A stretch of DNA of 64,000 nucleotides from Caldimonas thermodepolymerans (GCF_015476235.1 NZ_CP064338.1:1178001-1242000); one strand, 5' to 3'; counted from the first letter of the stretch, positions 52,208 to 63,005 are shown. Numbers and translations are program-made. Notes: generated from the letters alone by a model not told the origin.

Positions 52208-53923
52208 TCAGTCGGCCACGCCCTCGACCACCATCTGCACGCGCCGGTTGCCGTTGAACTCGTCCAGCGACAGGCGGTAGGCCAGCAGCGCGCGCGGCGG
52301 CAGCGGCTCGCTGCGGCCGAACCAGATCGCCTCGCGCAGCATCCCGGCATGGCGCACGGTGAGCTTCAGGTGGCGCTCGCCGACGATGCGCTGCGAGACG
52401 ATCTCGACCTCGTCGCTGAACACCGGGGCCTCGAAGGCCTGGCCCCAGACCTGCTGTTCCAGCACCTGCACCACCTCGGGCACGAACCACTGCGGCTCCA
52501 GCGGCCCGTCGGTGGCCAGCGTCCGGTGCAGCTGGTGCGGCTCCAGCCATTCGTCGGCGACCTCCTGGAAGGCCCGTTCGAAGGTCGGGAAATGTTCCTC
52601 GGCCAGCGTCGCGCCGGCTGCCATCGCGTGGCCGCCGAACTTCTTCAGCACCTGCGGGTGGCGCTTGCTGACCAGGTCCAGCGCATCGCGCAGGTGGAAG
52701 CCCGGGATCGAGCGCCCGGAACCCTTGAGCAGCCCGTCCTGCCCGAGCGCGAACACGAAGGTCGGGCGGTGCAGCTGGTCCTTGAGCCGCGAGGCGACGA
52801 TGCCGACCACGCCTTCGTGGAAGTCCGGGTCGAAGATGGCCAGCGCCGCGGGCGGCTCGCCGGCCGGCATCAGGCGCTCGAGCATGGCCTCGGCCTGCTC
52901 GCGCATGCCCGCCTCGACGTCGCGCCGCTCGCGGTTGATCGCATCCAGCGTCTGCGCCAGCTCGGCGGCGCGCTGCGGGTCGTCGGTCAGCAGGCACTCG
53001 ATGCCCAGCGTCATGTCGGCCAGGCGCCCGGCGGCGTTGATGCGCGGGCCGAGCGCGAAGCCGAAGTCGAACGCGGTGGCGCGCGCCGGGTCACGCCGCG
53101 CGGCGGCGAACAGGGCCGCGATGCCGGCGTGCATGCGCCCGGCGCGGATGCGCTTGAGCCCCTGCGCGACCAGGCGGCGGTTGTTGGCGTCGAGCTTGAC
53201 CACGTCGGCCACCGTGCCGAGCGCGACCAGGTCCAGCAGCGCATCCAGGCGCGGCTGCGCGCCGTCGGCGAAGGCGCCGCGGGCGCGCAGCTCGGCGCGC
53301 ACCGCGAGCAGCACGTAGAACATCACGCCCACCCCGGCCAGCGACTTGCTGGCGAAGCCGCAGCCCGGCTGGCTGGGGTTGACGATCACGTTGGCCTCGG
53401 GCAGCACGACGCGCTCGCCGACCATGGCCGGCAGGTGGTGGTCGGTGATGATCACGTCCAGCCCGTGCGCGCGCGCCGCGGCCACGCCCTCGATGCTGGC
53501 GATGCCGTTGTCCACCGTCACCAGCACGTCCGGGCGCTGCTGGCGCGCCAGCTCGACCACGGCCGGTGACAGCCCGTAGCCGTGCACCGCGCGGTCGGGC
53601 ACGACGTAGCTCAGCGTTCCGGGCCGGGCGCCGAGCAGGCGCAGCCCGCGCAAGGCCACGGCGCAGGCGGTCGCGCCGTCGCAGTCGTAGTCGGCGACGA
53701 CGCACAGCCGGCGGCCCTGCTGGATCGCATCGGCCAGGAAGCGCGCCGCCTCGGTGGCGCCGCGCAGCTCGGTGGGGGGCAGCAGGCGGGCGAGCGAGTC
53801 GTCCAGCTCGTCCTTGCTGGCGATGCCGCGCGCGGCGTACAGCCGCGCCAGCAGCGGGTGGACGCCCGCCTGTTCCAGCGCCCAGGCGGCGCGCGGCGGA
53901 CATTCGCGCAGGATGATCTTCAT
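52208..53923 (-). CDS. recJ: Single-stranded-DNA-specific exonuclease RecJ
   Basis: 571 residues, complete. 5'-3' ssDNA exonuclease for recombination and mismatch repair. DHH-family motifs: VVADYDCDGATACAV, VTVDNGIAS, IITDHHLP, and the DHHA1 part KKFGGHAMAAGATL with GSGRSIPGFHLRDAL. An oligonucleotide-binding fold lies at the C-terminus. The ATG at 53923 gives MKIILRECP. It lies 10 bp after the PGAM-like gene, the usual order in Burkholderiales. Confidence 0.96.
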   Translation of the reverse strand: MKIILRECPPRAAWALEQAGVHPLLARLYAARGIASKDELDDSLARLLPPTELRGATEAARFLADAIQQGRRLCVVADYDCDGATACAVALRGLRLLGARPGTLSYVVPDRAVHGYGLSPAVVELARQQRPDVLVTVDNGIASIEGVAAARAHGLDVIITDHHLPAMVGERVVLPEANVIVNPSQPGCGFASKSLAGVGVMFYVLLAVRAELRARGAFADGAQPRLDALLDLVALGTVADVVKLDANNRRLVAQGLKRIRAGRMHAGIAALFAAARRDPARATAFDFGFALGPRINAAGRLADMTLGIECLLTDDPQRAAELAQTLDAINRERRDVEAGMREQAEAMLERLMPAGEPPAALAIFDPDFHEGVVGIVASRLKDQLHRPTFVFALGQDGLLKGSGRSIPGFHLRDALDLVSKRHPQVLKKFGGHAMAAGATLAEEHFPTFERAFQEVADEWLEPHQLHRTLATDGPLEPQWFVPEVVQVLEQQVWGQAFEAPVFSDEVEIVSQRIVGERHLKLTVRHAGMLREAIWFGRSEPLPPRALLAYRLSLDEFNGNRRVQMVVEGVAD

Positions 53924-53933
53924 GGGCGGGTGC

Positions 53934-54866
53934 TCACAGGCCGCACAGCAGCGCGGCGGTGTCCACCGCACGGAAGCGGGCCCGCAGGCGCTCCAGCCAG
54001 TGGCGGCTGACGCGCTCGAAACGTTGCCAGTGGCGCTCGCCGCACAGCGTGACGCTGACCGGCTCGCCGCGCTGGCTGGCCAGCAGCGCCTCGCGCACGG
54101 GACCCGCGTCCAGGCTGCGCCAGGCCTCGGCCCAGGCGGGCCAGTCCCCGGCCAGCAGCGGGTCGCGCAGGCGTTCGTCGACCACCAGCCCGGGCGTCGG
54201 GCGTTCGGGCTGGCTCGGGCCGCAGCCGCTGAGCCAGAAGGTGTTGACCGGCAGCCGGCCCTGCTCGACGCGGCGGTCGGTGCACGGGTGGGTGTAGAGC
54301 AGCATCTGCACCTCGTTCTGCAGCCGGCGCACCAGGCGGGCCTGGGGGTGGTCGGGCATCCAGAGGTCGACGTTGCGGCCGATCACCCGGTCCGGCGAGG
54401 CCGTGGGCAGGTCGGCCAGGGATTCGTGCGCGCCGTACCAGCGCGTCGGCGCGCCGTAGATCAGCAGCCACCCCTCGGACTCGAACAGCGGCCGCACCGC
54501 CTCGAGCAGCTCGCGCGACTCGGCCTCGTCCAGCTGCAGCGCCTGCGGGTCGACCATCGTCACGTGGTCGGCGCCGACATGCCAGTGCATCGGGGTCAGC
54601 AGGCCCCAGCACAGGTCCTGGGTCTCCACGCCGTCGCGGGCCGCGAGGTAGGCGGCCCAGGGCAGGCCGCCGTCCGGGCCGGCGAAACCGAGCGCCTGCG
54701 CGAGCGCGCGCTCGTGCGGCGGCGACAGGCTGTATTCGTCTGACTCGTTGCGTTCGGTCGGCGACAGGCGCCTCAGCAACTGCGTCAGGTGGGGCAGCTG
54801 CAGGTCCTTCAGCGTCTGGGTGCAGGCCTCGGACAGCGAGGAGGCATGAGGGATCAGCAGGTGCAT
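53934..54866 (-). CDS. Conserved phosphoglycerate mutase-like protein, function unknown
   Basis: 310 residues. It matches the protein usually placed before recJ in Burkholderiales and annotated as cofactor-independent phosphoglycerate mutase or regulatory protein. Features: MHLLIPHASSLSEACTQTL start, LLTPMHWHVGADHVTM, and NTFWLSGCGPSQ. The metal-binding Ser/Asp motifs of true iPGM are not evident, so mutase activity is doubtful. Expected to be cotranscribed with recJ. Confidence 0.75.
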   Translation of the reverse strand: MHLLIPHASSLSEACTQTLKDLQLPHLTQLLRRLSPTERNESDEYSLSPPHERALAQALGFAGPDGGLPWAAYLAARDGVETQDLCWGLLTPMHWHVGADHVTMVDPQALQLDEAESRELLEAVRPLFESEGWLLIYGAPTRWYGAHESLADLPTASPDRVIGRNVDLWMPDHPQARLVRRLQNEVQMLLYTHPCTDRRVEQGRLPVNTFWLSGCGPSQPERPTPGLVVDERLRDPLLAGDWPAWAEAWRSLDAGPVREALLASQRGEPVSVTLCGERHWQRFERVSRHWLERLRARFRAVDTAALLCGL

Positions 54867-54992
54867 GGACCATCATTATCAACCGGGTGCGGCGCCGTGA
54901 CGCGGTCGCCGACGGCGGCCTCGGGTAGCATCGAGCGCTCGGCTGACGCGCCGCGTGTGCGGCGGCCCCTGGCGGAGTGCAACCCAACGTCC

Positions 54993-56241
54993 ATGAACTG
55001 GCCTTACGAACTGCAGATCGGCTGGCGCTACACCCGCGCCGGCCGCGCCACGCGCCGCAACGGCTTCATTTCCTTCATCTCGGGCGTCTCGATGCTCGGC
55101 ATCGCGCTCGGGGTCGCGGCGCTGATCATCGTGCTGTCGGTGATGAACGGGTTCCAGAAGGAGGTGCGCGACCGCATGCTGTCGGTGATTTCCCATGTGG
55201 ACGTGTTCGCGCCGCAGGGCCAGGCGGTCGACGACTGGGAGCGCATCGCCCGCGAGGCGCGCCGGCACCCGCAGGTGGCCGGCGCCGCCCCGTACGTCGC
55301 GGCGCAGGCGCTGCTGGCGCGCGGCGACGACATGAAGGGGGCGATGATCCGCGGCATCTCGCCGCAGCACGAACCCGAAGTCACGCCGCTGGCCGCCGAG
55401 CTGAAGGACGGGCCGCTGCAGCGCCTGGTGCCGGGCGAGTGGGGCATCCTGCTCGGCAGCGAGCTGGCGCGCTCGCTGGGCGTCGCCGAGGGCGACAAGG
55501 TCACGGTCGTCTCGCCCAGCGGGCAGATGACCCCGGCCGGCGTCGTGCCGCGCCTGAAGCAGATGACCGTGGTCGGCACCTTCCACGCCGGGCACTACGA
55601 ATACGACAGCGCGCTGGCGCTGATGCACCTGGACGACGCCGCGAAGCTGTTCCGCGTCGGCGGCCCCACCGGCGTGCAGCTGCGCCTGCACGACGTGCAC
55701 CAGGCGCGCACGGTGGCCGCGGACCTCGCCCGGATGCTCAGCGGCGACCTCTACATCAGCGACTGGACGCGCACCAACGCGAACTGGTATGCAGCGGTGC
55801 AGCTCGAAAAACGCATGATGTTCATCATCCTGACCCTGATCGTCGCGGTGGCCGCGTTCAACCTGGTCTCGATGCTGGTGATGACCGTCACCGACAAGCG
55901 CGCCGACATCGCGATCCTGCGCACGCTCGGCGCGTCGCCGGCCTCGGTCATGGTCATCTTCATGGTGCAGGGCGCGCTGGCCGGGCTGATCGGCACGCTG
56001 GGCGGGCTGGTGCTGGGGCTGGCGGTCGCTTTCAACATCGACGTGATCGTCCCGGCGCTGGAGCGGCTGTTCGACACCGCCTTCCTGCCCGGCAGCATCT
56101 ACCTGATCAGCCGCATGCCGAGCGACCCGCAGGCCGGCGACATCGTGCCGATCGCGCTGATCTCGCTGCTGCTGGCTTTCCTCGCCACCCTGTACCCGAG
56201 CTGGCGCGCCAGCCGCGTCAAACCTGCGGAGGCGCTGCGCT

Positions 56242-56249
<8 letters not shown>
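54993..56249 (+). CDS. lolC: Lipoprotein-releasing ABC transporter permease
   Basis: 418 residues. Inner-membrane subunit that extracts outer-membrane lipoproteins and hands them to LolA. Four helices: one near 25-50, then a large periplasmic domain (about 55-265), then three helices after 270. Family motifs: [33 protein letters not shown] and [26 protein letters not shown] single LolC/E-type gene is present, so the complex is probably LolF-like or homodimeric. It overlaps lolD by 8 bp. Confidence 0.92.
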
Positions 56250-56916
<667 letters not shown>

Positions 56917-56958
56917 TGGTGCAGGAAGGCTTTCCAGGCAGGCCACATTGACCTTCCC

Positions 56959-57786
56959 ATGTGGATCGACACCCACGTCCACCTCGACGCCCCCGAGTTC
57001 GCCGCCGACCTGCCGGCGGTGGTCGGGCGCGCCCGGGCGGCCGGGGTGGCGCAGATGGTCATTCCTGCCATCGGCACGGTCGACTTCGATGCGGTGCGCG
57101 AGCTGGCGCACCGCTACCGGCTGACCTATGCGCTGGGCATCCACCCGCTGCTCTCAGGCAGCGAGCCCGACGACGCGCTGGAGCGCCTGCAGCAGGCGCT
57201 GCAGGTCCACCGGGACGATCCGCGCCTGGTCGCGGTCGGCGAGATCGGGCTGGACTTCTTCGTCGAGGGGCTGGACCGCCAGCGCCAGGAAGACCTCTAC
57301 ACCGGGCAGCTCAAGCTCGCGCGGCATTACGGCCTGCCGGTGCTGCTGCACAGCCGCCGCGCGGTGGATGCGGTCCTGAAGCACCTGCGCCGCATCGAGG
57401 TGCCCGGCGGCATCGCGCACGCCTTCAACGGCAGCCTGCAGCAGGCCACCCGCTTCGTCGAGCGGGGCTTCAGGCTCGGCTTCGGCGGTGCGCTGACCTT
57501 CGAGCGCGCGCTGCAGATCCGCCGGCTCGCGCAGCAGGTGCCTGTCGAGGCGATCGTGACCGAGACCGATGCGCCGGACATCCCGCCGCAGTGGCTGTAC
57601 AAGACCGCCGAGCAGCGCGCCGCCGGGGCACGCAGCCGCAACGAACCGGCCGAGCTGCCGCGCATCGCCGGGGTGCTGGCCGCGCTGCGCGGCCTGCCGG
57701 TGGACGAGCTGGCCGCGCGCACCCGTGACAATGCGGGCGCGGTGCTGCCGCGCCTGCTCGCCGTGACGGACGCCGACGACGCATGA
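56959..57786 (+). CDS. TatD-family metal-dependent hydrolase
   Basis: 275 residues, TIM barrel. Metal ligands are in IDTHVHLD (H6, H8), VGEIGLDF, VLLHSRRA, GIAHAFNGS and VTETDAPD. TatD proteins act as DNases or D-aminoacyl-tRNA deacylases in different species. It overlaps the glycosylase gene by ATGA, and a SpeE-like gene follows, also by ATGA, forming a three-gene coupled unit. Confidence 0.9.
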   Translation: MWIDTHVHLDAPEFAADLPAVVGRARAAGVAQMVIPAIGTVDFDAVRELAHRYRLTYALGIHPLLSGSEPDDALERLQQALQVHRDDPRLVAVGEIGLDFFVEGLDRQRQEDLYTGQLKLARHYGLPVLLHSRRAVDAVLKHLRRIEVPGGIAHAFNGSLQQATRFVERGFRLGFGGALTFERALQIRRLAQQVPVEAIVTETDAPDIPPQWLYKTAEQRAAGARSRNEPAELPRIAGVLAALRGLPVDELAARTRDNAGAVLPRLLAVTDADDA

Positions 57787-58298
57787 CGACGCCACGCACG
57801 ACCCGCGACCGGCTCCAGGGCCTTGCGCCGGTGATCGCGCCCCGCACCCGCCTGGTGGTGCTGGGCAGCTTCCCCAGCGTGGCCTCGCTGCAGGCGCAGC
57901 AGTACTACGCGCACCCGCGCAACCACTTCTGGCCCATCCTCTCGGCGCTGTGGGGCGTGGACCTGGTGCGCATGCCCTATGTCGCGCGGCTCGACGTGGT
58001 GCGCGAGCGCGGCCTGGGCATCTGGGACGTCTACGCCAGCTGCCGGCGCGAGGGCAGCCTGGACAGCGCCATCGAGGAGGCCGAACCGAACGACCTCGCC
58101 GGACTGGGCGCGCGCCTGCCGCTGCTGCAGGCCTTCGCGCACAACGGCGGCGAATCGGCACGCTCGATGCGCATCACCCGCGCGCTGGGCCTGGCGGTCT
58201 ACCGGCTGCCTTCGACCAGCCCGGCGAACGCCTCGTGGAGCTTCGAGCGCAAGCTCGCCGCCTGGCGCGAGGTGTTCGCCCGACACGATCTTCTATGA
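57783..58298 (+). CDS. DNA-deoxyinosine (hypoxanthine) glycosylase, UDG superfamily
   Basis: 171 residues, compact. Motif LVVLGSFPSVASLQAQQYYAHPRNHFWPIL is the signature of family 6 uracil-DNA-glycosylase-like hypoxanthine glycosylases, which cut deoxyinosine arising from adenine deamination. A late LPSTSPAN matches the family's second motif. Coupled by ATGA at both ends to tatD and the SpeE-like gene. Confidence 0.88.
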   Translation: MTTPRTTRDRLQGLAPVIAPRTRLVVLGSFPSVASLQAQQYYAHPRNHFWPILSALWGVDLVRMPYVARLDVVRERGLGIWDVYASCRREGSLDSAIEEAEPNDLAGLGARLPLLQAFAHNGGESARSMRITRALGLAVYRLPSTSPANASWSFERKLAAWREVFARHDLL

Positions 58299-59059
58299 AA
58301 GCGACGAAACGAAAGACCCAGGACATGGCGCCGGTCACCGTGTCCGAAGCGGGGGGCGTGCGCTACCTGCACCTGGGCACGCCCTGGGTGCAGGGCGCGA
58401 TGCGCCTGCGCAAGCCCTACGAGATCGAGCTCGAATACGTGCGCCGCATGATGGCCTGGATGCTGCTGCGGCCCGAGGACGAGGTCACGCAGGGGCACGC
58501 CGTGCAGCTCGGCCTCGGCGCGGCGGCCATCACCAAGTTCTGCCACCGGCAGCTGAAGATGCGCACCACCGCGGTCGAGCTGAACCCCGAAGTCATCGCG
58601 GTGTGCCGCGGCTGGTTCCACCTGTCCGAGGACGACGAGCTGCTGCGCGTGGTGCGCCAGGACGCCGCCACCTGGGTGGAGGACCCGCGCCACGAGGCGA
58701 CGGCCGACGTGCTGTGCGTGGACCTGTACGACCACGAGGCCGCCAGCCCGGTGCTGGACGACGCAGACTTCTATGCGGCCTGCCACCGCGTGCTGGCGCC
58801 CGGCGGCGTGATGAGCGTCAACCTGTTCGGGCGCGACGCCAGCTTCGAGCGCAGCGTGCGCCGCATGGCGCGCTCGTTCGGGCCGCAGGCGCTGTGGACG
58901 GTCACGCCCACCAAGGAGGGCAATACCGTCGTGCTCGGCACCAAGGCCGCCCTGCCGGTTGACCGCGACACGCTGCTGGCGCGGGCGGATAACATCGAGG
59001 CTCGCTTCCGCTTGCCGGCACGCAAGTGGGTGCGCATGATCAAGCCGCTGGCGGCCTGA
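58295..59059 (+). CDS. Spermidine synthase-like (SpeE fold) protein
   Basis: 254 residues with a SAM-type Rossmann domain: GHAVQLGLGAAAITKFC, then TTAVELNPEVIAVCR and ADVLCVDLYDHEA. It lacks the N-terminal beta domain and the GGG(D/E)G motif of true spermidine synthases; the equivalent loop is GLGAAA. Substrate uncertain. Start in the ATGA overlap with the glycosylase gene. Confidence 0.8.
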   Translation: MKATKRKTQDMAPVTVSEAGGVRYLHLGTPWVQGAMRLRKPYEIELEYVRRMMAWMLLRPEDEVTQGHAVQLGLGAAAITKFCHRQLKMRTTAVELNPEVIAVCRGWFHLSEDDELLRVVRQDAATWVEDPRHEATADVLCVDLYDHEAASPVLDDADFYAACHRVLAPGGVMSVNLFGRDASFERSVRRMARSFGPQALWTVTPTKEGNTVVLGTKAALPVDRDTLLARADNIEARFRLPARKWVRMIKPLAA

Positions 59060-59099
59060 GCCGTCCGGCATCCGAGGGCAACGCCGCAGGGACCATCCG

Positions 59100-60905
59100 A
59101 TGAGCACCAAGACGGCCGCATCTCCTGCTTCCCCGCGCCGCACCGCCGCCGCGCCCGCCTTTCGGGGGCGGCTGGACTGGCGCGTGCTGGTGGACTGGCT
59201 GCGCGAGGACGGCATCGTCGCGCCCGCCGAAGCGCAGCGCATCGGCCAGCGCCTGTCGGCCGACAGCGTGCAGCACCCGCTGGTGCGCCTGGCCCACGTC
59301 GGCGTGCAGCACGCGGTGACCGGCAAAGCACTGGACCTGGAGGCGCTGACCGAATGGCTGGCCGGCCGTGCCGGGCTCGAGTACCTGCGCATCGACCCGC
59401 TGAAGGTCAACGTCGCGCGCATTGCCGACGTGATGTCGATCAGCTATGCCGAGCGGCGCCGCGCGCTGCCGGTGCAGATCGGCACCCACGAGATCACCAT
59501 CGCCACCTGCGAGCCGTTCGACACCGACTGGGTGGCCGAGATCGAGAGCCACACGCGCCGCAAGATCCGGCTGGTGGTGATCAGCCCCAACGAGCTGCAG
59601 CGCTACACCACCGAGTTCTACACGCTCGCCAAGTCGGTGCGCGCCGCGCAGAAGAGCGGCGAGGTCAGCGGCCCGGCCAACTTCGAGCAGCTGGTGGAGC
59701 TCGGCAAGAGCAAGCAGCTGGACGCCAACGACGCCGGCGTGGTGCAGGTGGTCGACTGGCTGTGGCAGTACGCCTTCGACCAGCGTGCCTCGGACATCCA
59801 CCTCGAGCCGCGCCGCGAGACGGGGGCGATCCGCTTCCGCATCGACGGCGTGCTGCACACCGTCTACCAGCTGCCGCTGTCGGTGATGGCGGCGATGATC
59901 AGCCGCGTCAAGCTGCTCGGCCGCATGGACGTGGTCGAGAAGCGCCGGCCGCTGGACGGGCGCATCAAGACGCGCAACCCGGCCGGCGAGGAGGTCGAGA
60001 TGCGCCTGTCGACCCTGCCGACCGCCTTCGGCGAGAAGCTGGTGATGCGCATCTTCGACCCGCAGTCCTCGGTCAAGTCGCTCGAGGCGCTCGGCTTCGC
60101 GGCGCACGACGCGCAGCGCTGGGAGCAGCTGGTCGCGCAGCCGCACGGCGTGATCCTCGTGACCGGCCCGACCGGCTCGGGCAAGACCACCACGCTCTAC
60201 TCGACGCTCAAGCGCCTGGCCACCGACGAGGTCAACGTCTGCACGATCGAGGACCCAATCGAGATGATCGAGCCGGCGTTCAACCAGACCCAGGTGCAGC
60301 CGCAGCTCGACCTGAACTTCGCCAACGGCCTGCGCGCGCTGATGCGCCAGGACCCGGACATCATCATGGTCGGCGAGGTGCGCGACCTGGAAACCGCCGA
60401 GATGGCCATCCAGGCCGCGCTGACCGGTCACCTGGTGTTCACGACTCTGCACACCAACGACGCGGCCTCGGCGATCACCCGGCTGCAGGACCTGGGCGTG
60501 CCGTCCTACCTGATCAATGCCACGGTGCTGGGCGTGCTGGCCCAGCGGCTGGTGCGCACGCTGTGCCCCCATTGCAAGCAGCCCGACGAGGAGTTCAAGC
60601 GCGAGATGCTGGACGAGGCCATCCGCCCGTGGCGCATGACCGGCAGCTTCCGTCCGTACAAGCCGGTGGGGTGCATCGAATGCCGCATGACGGGCTTTCG
60701 CGGCCGCACCGGCCTGTACGAGCTGCTGACCGTCTCGGAAGCCCTCAAGGCGCTGATCACGCCGGCGCCCGACCTGTCGCGGCTGCGCCACCAGGCCACC
60801 CAGGACGGCATGCGCCCGCTGCGCCTGGCCGGCGCGATGAAGGTGGCCGAAGGCGTGACCACGCTGGAGGAGGTGCTGCGCGCCACGCCGGCGTGGGACA
60901 CCTGA
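59100..60905 (+). CDS. GspE/PilB-family secretion ATPase
   Basis: 601 residues. N-terminal MshEN-like domain (about 25-160), then Walker A GPTGSGKTTTLY, Asp box IEDPIEMIEPAFNQTQV, Walker B DIIMVGEVRDLETAEMAIQAALTGH, and a zinc site with CPHCK and CIECRMTG. Drives type II secretion or type IV pili. No other pilus or secretion gene is nearby, so it is an isolated copy. The start MSTKTAASP follows 40 bp after the SpeE-like gene. Confidence 0.9.
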   Translation: MSTKTAASPASPRRTAAAPAFRGRLDWRVLVDWLREDGIVAPAEAQRIGQRLSADSVQHPLVRLAHVGVQHAVTGKALDLEALTEWLAGRAGLEYLRIDPLKVNVARIADVMSISYAERRRALPVQIGTHEITIATCEPFDTDWVAEIESHTRRKIRLVVISPNELQRYTTEFYTLAKSVRAAQKSGEVSGPANFEQLVELGKSKQLDANDAGVVQVVDWLWQYAFDQRASDIHLEPRRETGAIRFRIDGVLHTVYQLPLSVMAAMISRVKLLGRMDVVEKRRPLDGRIKTRNPAGEEVEMRLSTLPTAFGEKLVMRIFDPQSSVKSLEALGFAAHDAQRWEQLVAQPHGVILVTGPTGSGKTTTLYSTLKRLATDEVNVCTIEDPIEMIEPAFNQTQVQPQLDLNFANGLRALMRQDPDIIMVGEVRDLETAEMAIQAALTGHLVFTTLHTNDAASAITRLQDLGVPSYLINATVLGVLAQRLVRTLCPHCKQPDEEFKREMLDEAIRPWRMTGSFRPYKPVGCIECRMTGFRGRTGLYELLTVSEALKALITPAPDLSRLRHQATQDGMRPLRLAGAMKVAEGVTTLEEVLRATPAWDT

Positions 60906-60942
60906 GCGCGTCGGCGCGACTGTCAGCTACGTGTAATCCACA

Positions 60943-60971
60943 CCCTCGGGCCCGAGGGGCGTCCCTAGAAT
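60943..60971 (+). promoter_or_regulatory. tctBA promoter region with 16-bp perfect palindrome
   Basis: CCCTCGGGCCCGAGGG at 60943-60958 is a perfect palindrome without spacer. TAGAAT at 60966-60971 is a plausible -10. The palindrome covers the position of the -35, so it may be an operator; no T-run follows, so it is not a terminator. Confidence 0.45.
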
Positions 60972-60998
60972 CCCCCCGAACTTGAGGAGACTACTCGC

Positions 60999-61460
60999 AT
61001 GAAGATCAAGAGTCAGCGGGACTTCGTCGCAGGCCTCGCTTTCATCGTCGTGGGTCTGGCGTTCGCCTGGGGCGCCACGAACTACTCCTTCGGGTCGTCG
61101 GCCCGACCCGGTCCCGGGTACTTCCCGTTCGGGCTGGGGATCATCCTGGCCATCATCGGCGCGGTCATCACCTTCGAGGCACTGACCATCGAGACCGAGG
61201 ACGGCGAGCCGATCGGTGACATCGCCTGGCGCCCCCTGCTCATCATCCTGGGCGCGGTCGGCGTGTTCGGCTTCCTGCTGCCGCGCGCGGGCATGGTCAT
61301 CACGATCCCGGTCCTGATCACGATGGCCTCGGCCGCCGCAGGACGCATCCGGTGGCTGGACGTCGCGATCCTCAGCGTGGTGCTGACGCTCGGCTCCTAC
61401 ATGGCGTTCGTCCGCGGCCTGGATCTCGTGATCCCCGTGTGGCCCAGTTTCCTCCAGTGA
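60999..61460 (+). CDS. tctB: Tripartite tricarboxylate transporter TctB
   Basis: 153 residues, four membrane helices. The small membrane subunit of the TctABC system for citrate-like solutes. Family features: SQRDFVAGLAFIVVGLAFAW at the start, and SARPGPGYFPFGLGIILAIIGAVI. GAGGAG precedes the ATG. tctA follows after 36 bp. The binding protein gene tctC, often first in such operons, is not present upstream. Confidence 0.92.
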   Translation: MKIKSQRDFVAGLAFIVVGLAFAWGATNYSFGSSARPGPGYFPFGLGIILAIIGAVITFEALTIETEDGEPIGDIAWRPLLIILGAVGVFGFLLPRAGMVITIPVLITMASAAAGRIRWLDVAILSVVLTLGSYMAFVRGLDLVIPVWPSFLQ

Positions 61461-61496
61461 CGCGCTGGTCAATCCTCCAACTAGAAGAGCAGTCAG

Positions 61497-63005
61497 ATGG
61501 ATCTTCTGCAAAACCTGGCGCTGGGCTTCGAGACCACGCTCACGCTGACCAACCTGATCTACGCCTTCATGGGCTGCCTGCTGGGCACGCTGGTGGGGGT
61601 GCTGCCGGGCCTCGGCCCGACGGCCACGATCGCCATGCTGCTGCCGTCGATCTACGCGCTGGACGCTACTCCGGCGCTGATCATGCTGGCCGGCATCTAC
61701 TACGGCTCGCAGTACGGCGGCTCGACCACCGCCATCCTGATCAACGTGCCTGGTGAAGCCGCCTCGGTGGTGACCGCGCTGGACGGCTACCAGATGGCCC
61801 GCCAGGGCCGCGCGGGTCCGGCGCTCGCCGTCTCCGCGCTGGGTTCGTTCTTTGCCGGCTGCGTGGGCACGATCATCATCGCCGCCTTCGCGCCGCCGCT
61901 GACCGAGCTGGCCTTCAAGTTCGGCCCGGCCGAGTACTTCTCGCTGATGGTGCTGGGCCTGATCGGCGCCGTGGTGCTGGCCTCGGGTTCGCTGATCAAG
62001 GCGGTCGCGATGATCATCCTGGGCCTGCTGCTGGGCCAGATCAACACCGACGTGATCTCCGGCGTGCCGCGCTTCTCGTTCGACGTCCCCGAGCTGAGCG
62101 ACGGCATCAACTTCGTCGTGATCGCGATGGGCCTGTTCGGCTTCGGCGAGATCATCGCCAACCTGGGCCAGCCGGCCGAGCAGCGCGAGGTGTTCACCAA
62201 GGACGTGAAGGGCCTGTGGCCGTCCAAGGAGGACTTCAAGGAATCTGCCCCTGCGGTGCTGCGCGGCACGGTGCTGGGTTCGCTGCTGGGCGTGCTGCCG
62301 GGCGGTGGCTCGCTGCTGGCCTCGTTCGCCTCCTACACGCTGGAGAAGAAGCTCTCGCCGACGCCGGAGAAGTTCGGCAAGGGCGCGATCCAGGGCGTGG
62401 CCGGTCCCGAGTCGGCCAACAACGCCGGCGCACAGACCTCGTTCATCCCGATGCTGACGCTGGGCATCCCGCCCAACGCGGTGATGGCGCTGATGGTCGG
62501 TGCCATGACCATCAAGGGCATCCAGCCCGGCCCGCAGGTGATGTCGAGCAATCCGGAACTGTTCTGGGGCCTGATCACCTCGATGTGGATCGGCAACCTG
62601 ATGCTGGTGATCCTGAACCTGCCGCTGATCGGCATCTGGATCCGCCTGCTGACCGTGCCGTACCGCTTCCTGTTCCCGGCCATCCTGCTGTTCTGCTGCA
62701 TCGGCCTGTACACGCTGAACAACAACAACTTCGACGTGTACCTGTCCGTGCTGTTCGGCCTGCTCGGCTACGTGTTCTACAAGCTCAAGTGCGAGCCGGC
62801 GCCGCTGCTGCTGGGCTTCATCCTGGGCCCGATGATGGAAGAGAACCTGCGTCGCGCGCTGCTGCTGTCGCGCGGCAACTGGGGCGACTTCGTCACCCGC
62901 CCGCTGTCGGCCACGCTGCTGGGCATGGCGGTGCTGATGCTGGTGATCATGGCCTTGCCGAACCTGCGTCGCAAGCGCGAAGAAGCCTTCCAGGACGCCG
63001 AGTAA
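61497..63005 (+). CDS. tctA: Tripartite tricarboxylate transporter TctA
   Basis: 502 residues, about 12 helices. Large permease of the TctABC system. Family motifs: GCLLGTLVGVLPGLGPTATIAMLLP near residue 25, YYGSQYGGSTTAILINVPGE, and the inverted repeat half PGGGSLLASFASYTLEKKL with AQTSFIPMLTLGIPPNAVMALMVGA. A strong terminator follows. tctC is absent. Confidence 0.95.
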   Translation: MDLLQNLALGFETTLTLTNLIYAFMGCLLGTLVGVLPGLGPTATIAMLLPSIYALDATPALIMLAGIYYGSQYGGSTTAILINVPGEAASVVTALDGYQMARQGRAGPALAVSALGSFFAGCVGTIIIAAFAPPLTELAFKFGPAEYFSLMVLGLIGAVVLASGSLIKAVAMIILGLLLGQINTDVISGVPRFSFDVPELSDGINFVVIAMGLFGFGEIIANLGQPAEQREVFTKDVKGLWPSKEDFKESAPAVLRGTVLGSLLGVLPGGGSLLASFASYTLEKKLSPTPEKFGKGAIQGVAGPESANNAGAQTSFIPMLTLGIPPNAVMALMVGAMTIKGIQPGPQVMSSNPELFWGLITSMWIGNLMLVILNLPLIGIWIRLLTVPYRFLFPAILLFCCIGLYTLNNNNFDVYLSVLFGLLGYVFYKLKCEPAPLLLGFILGPMMEENLRRALLLSRGNWGDFVTRPLSATLLGMAVLMLVIMALPNLRRKREEAFQDAE

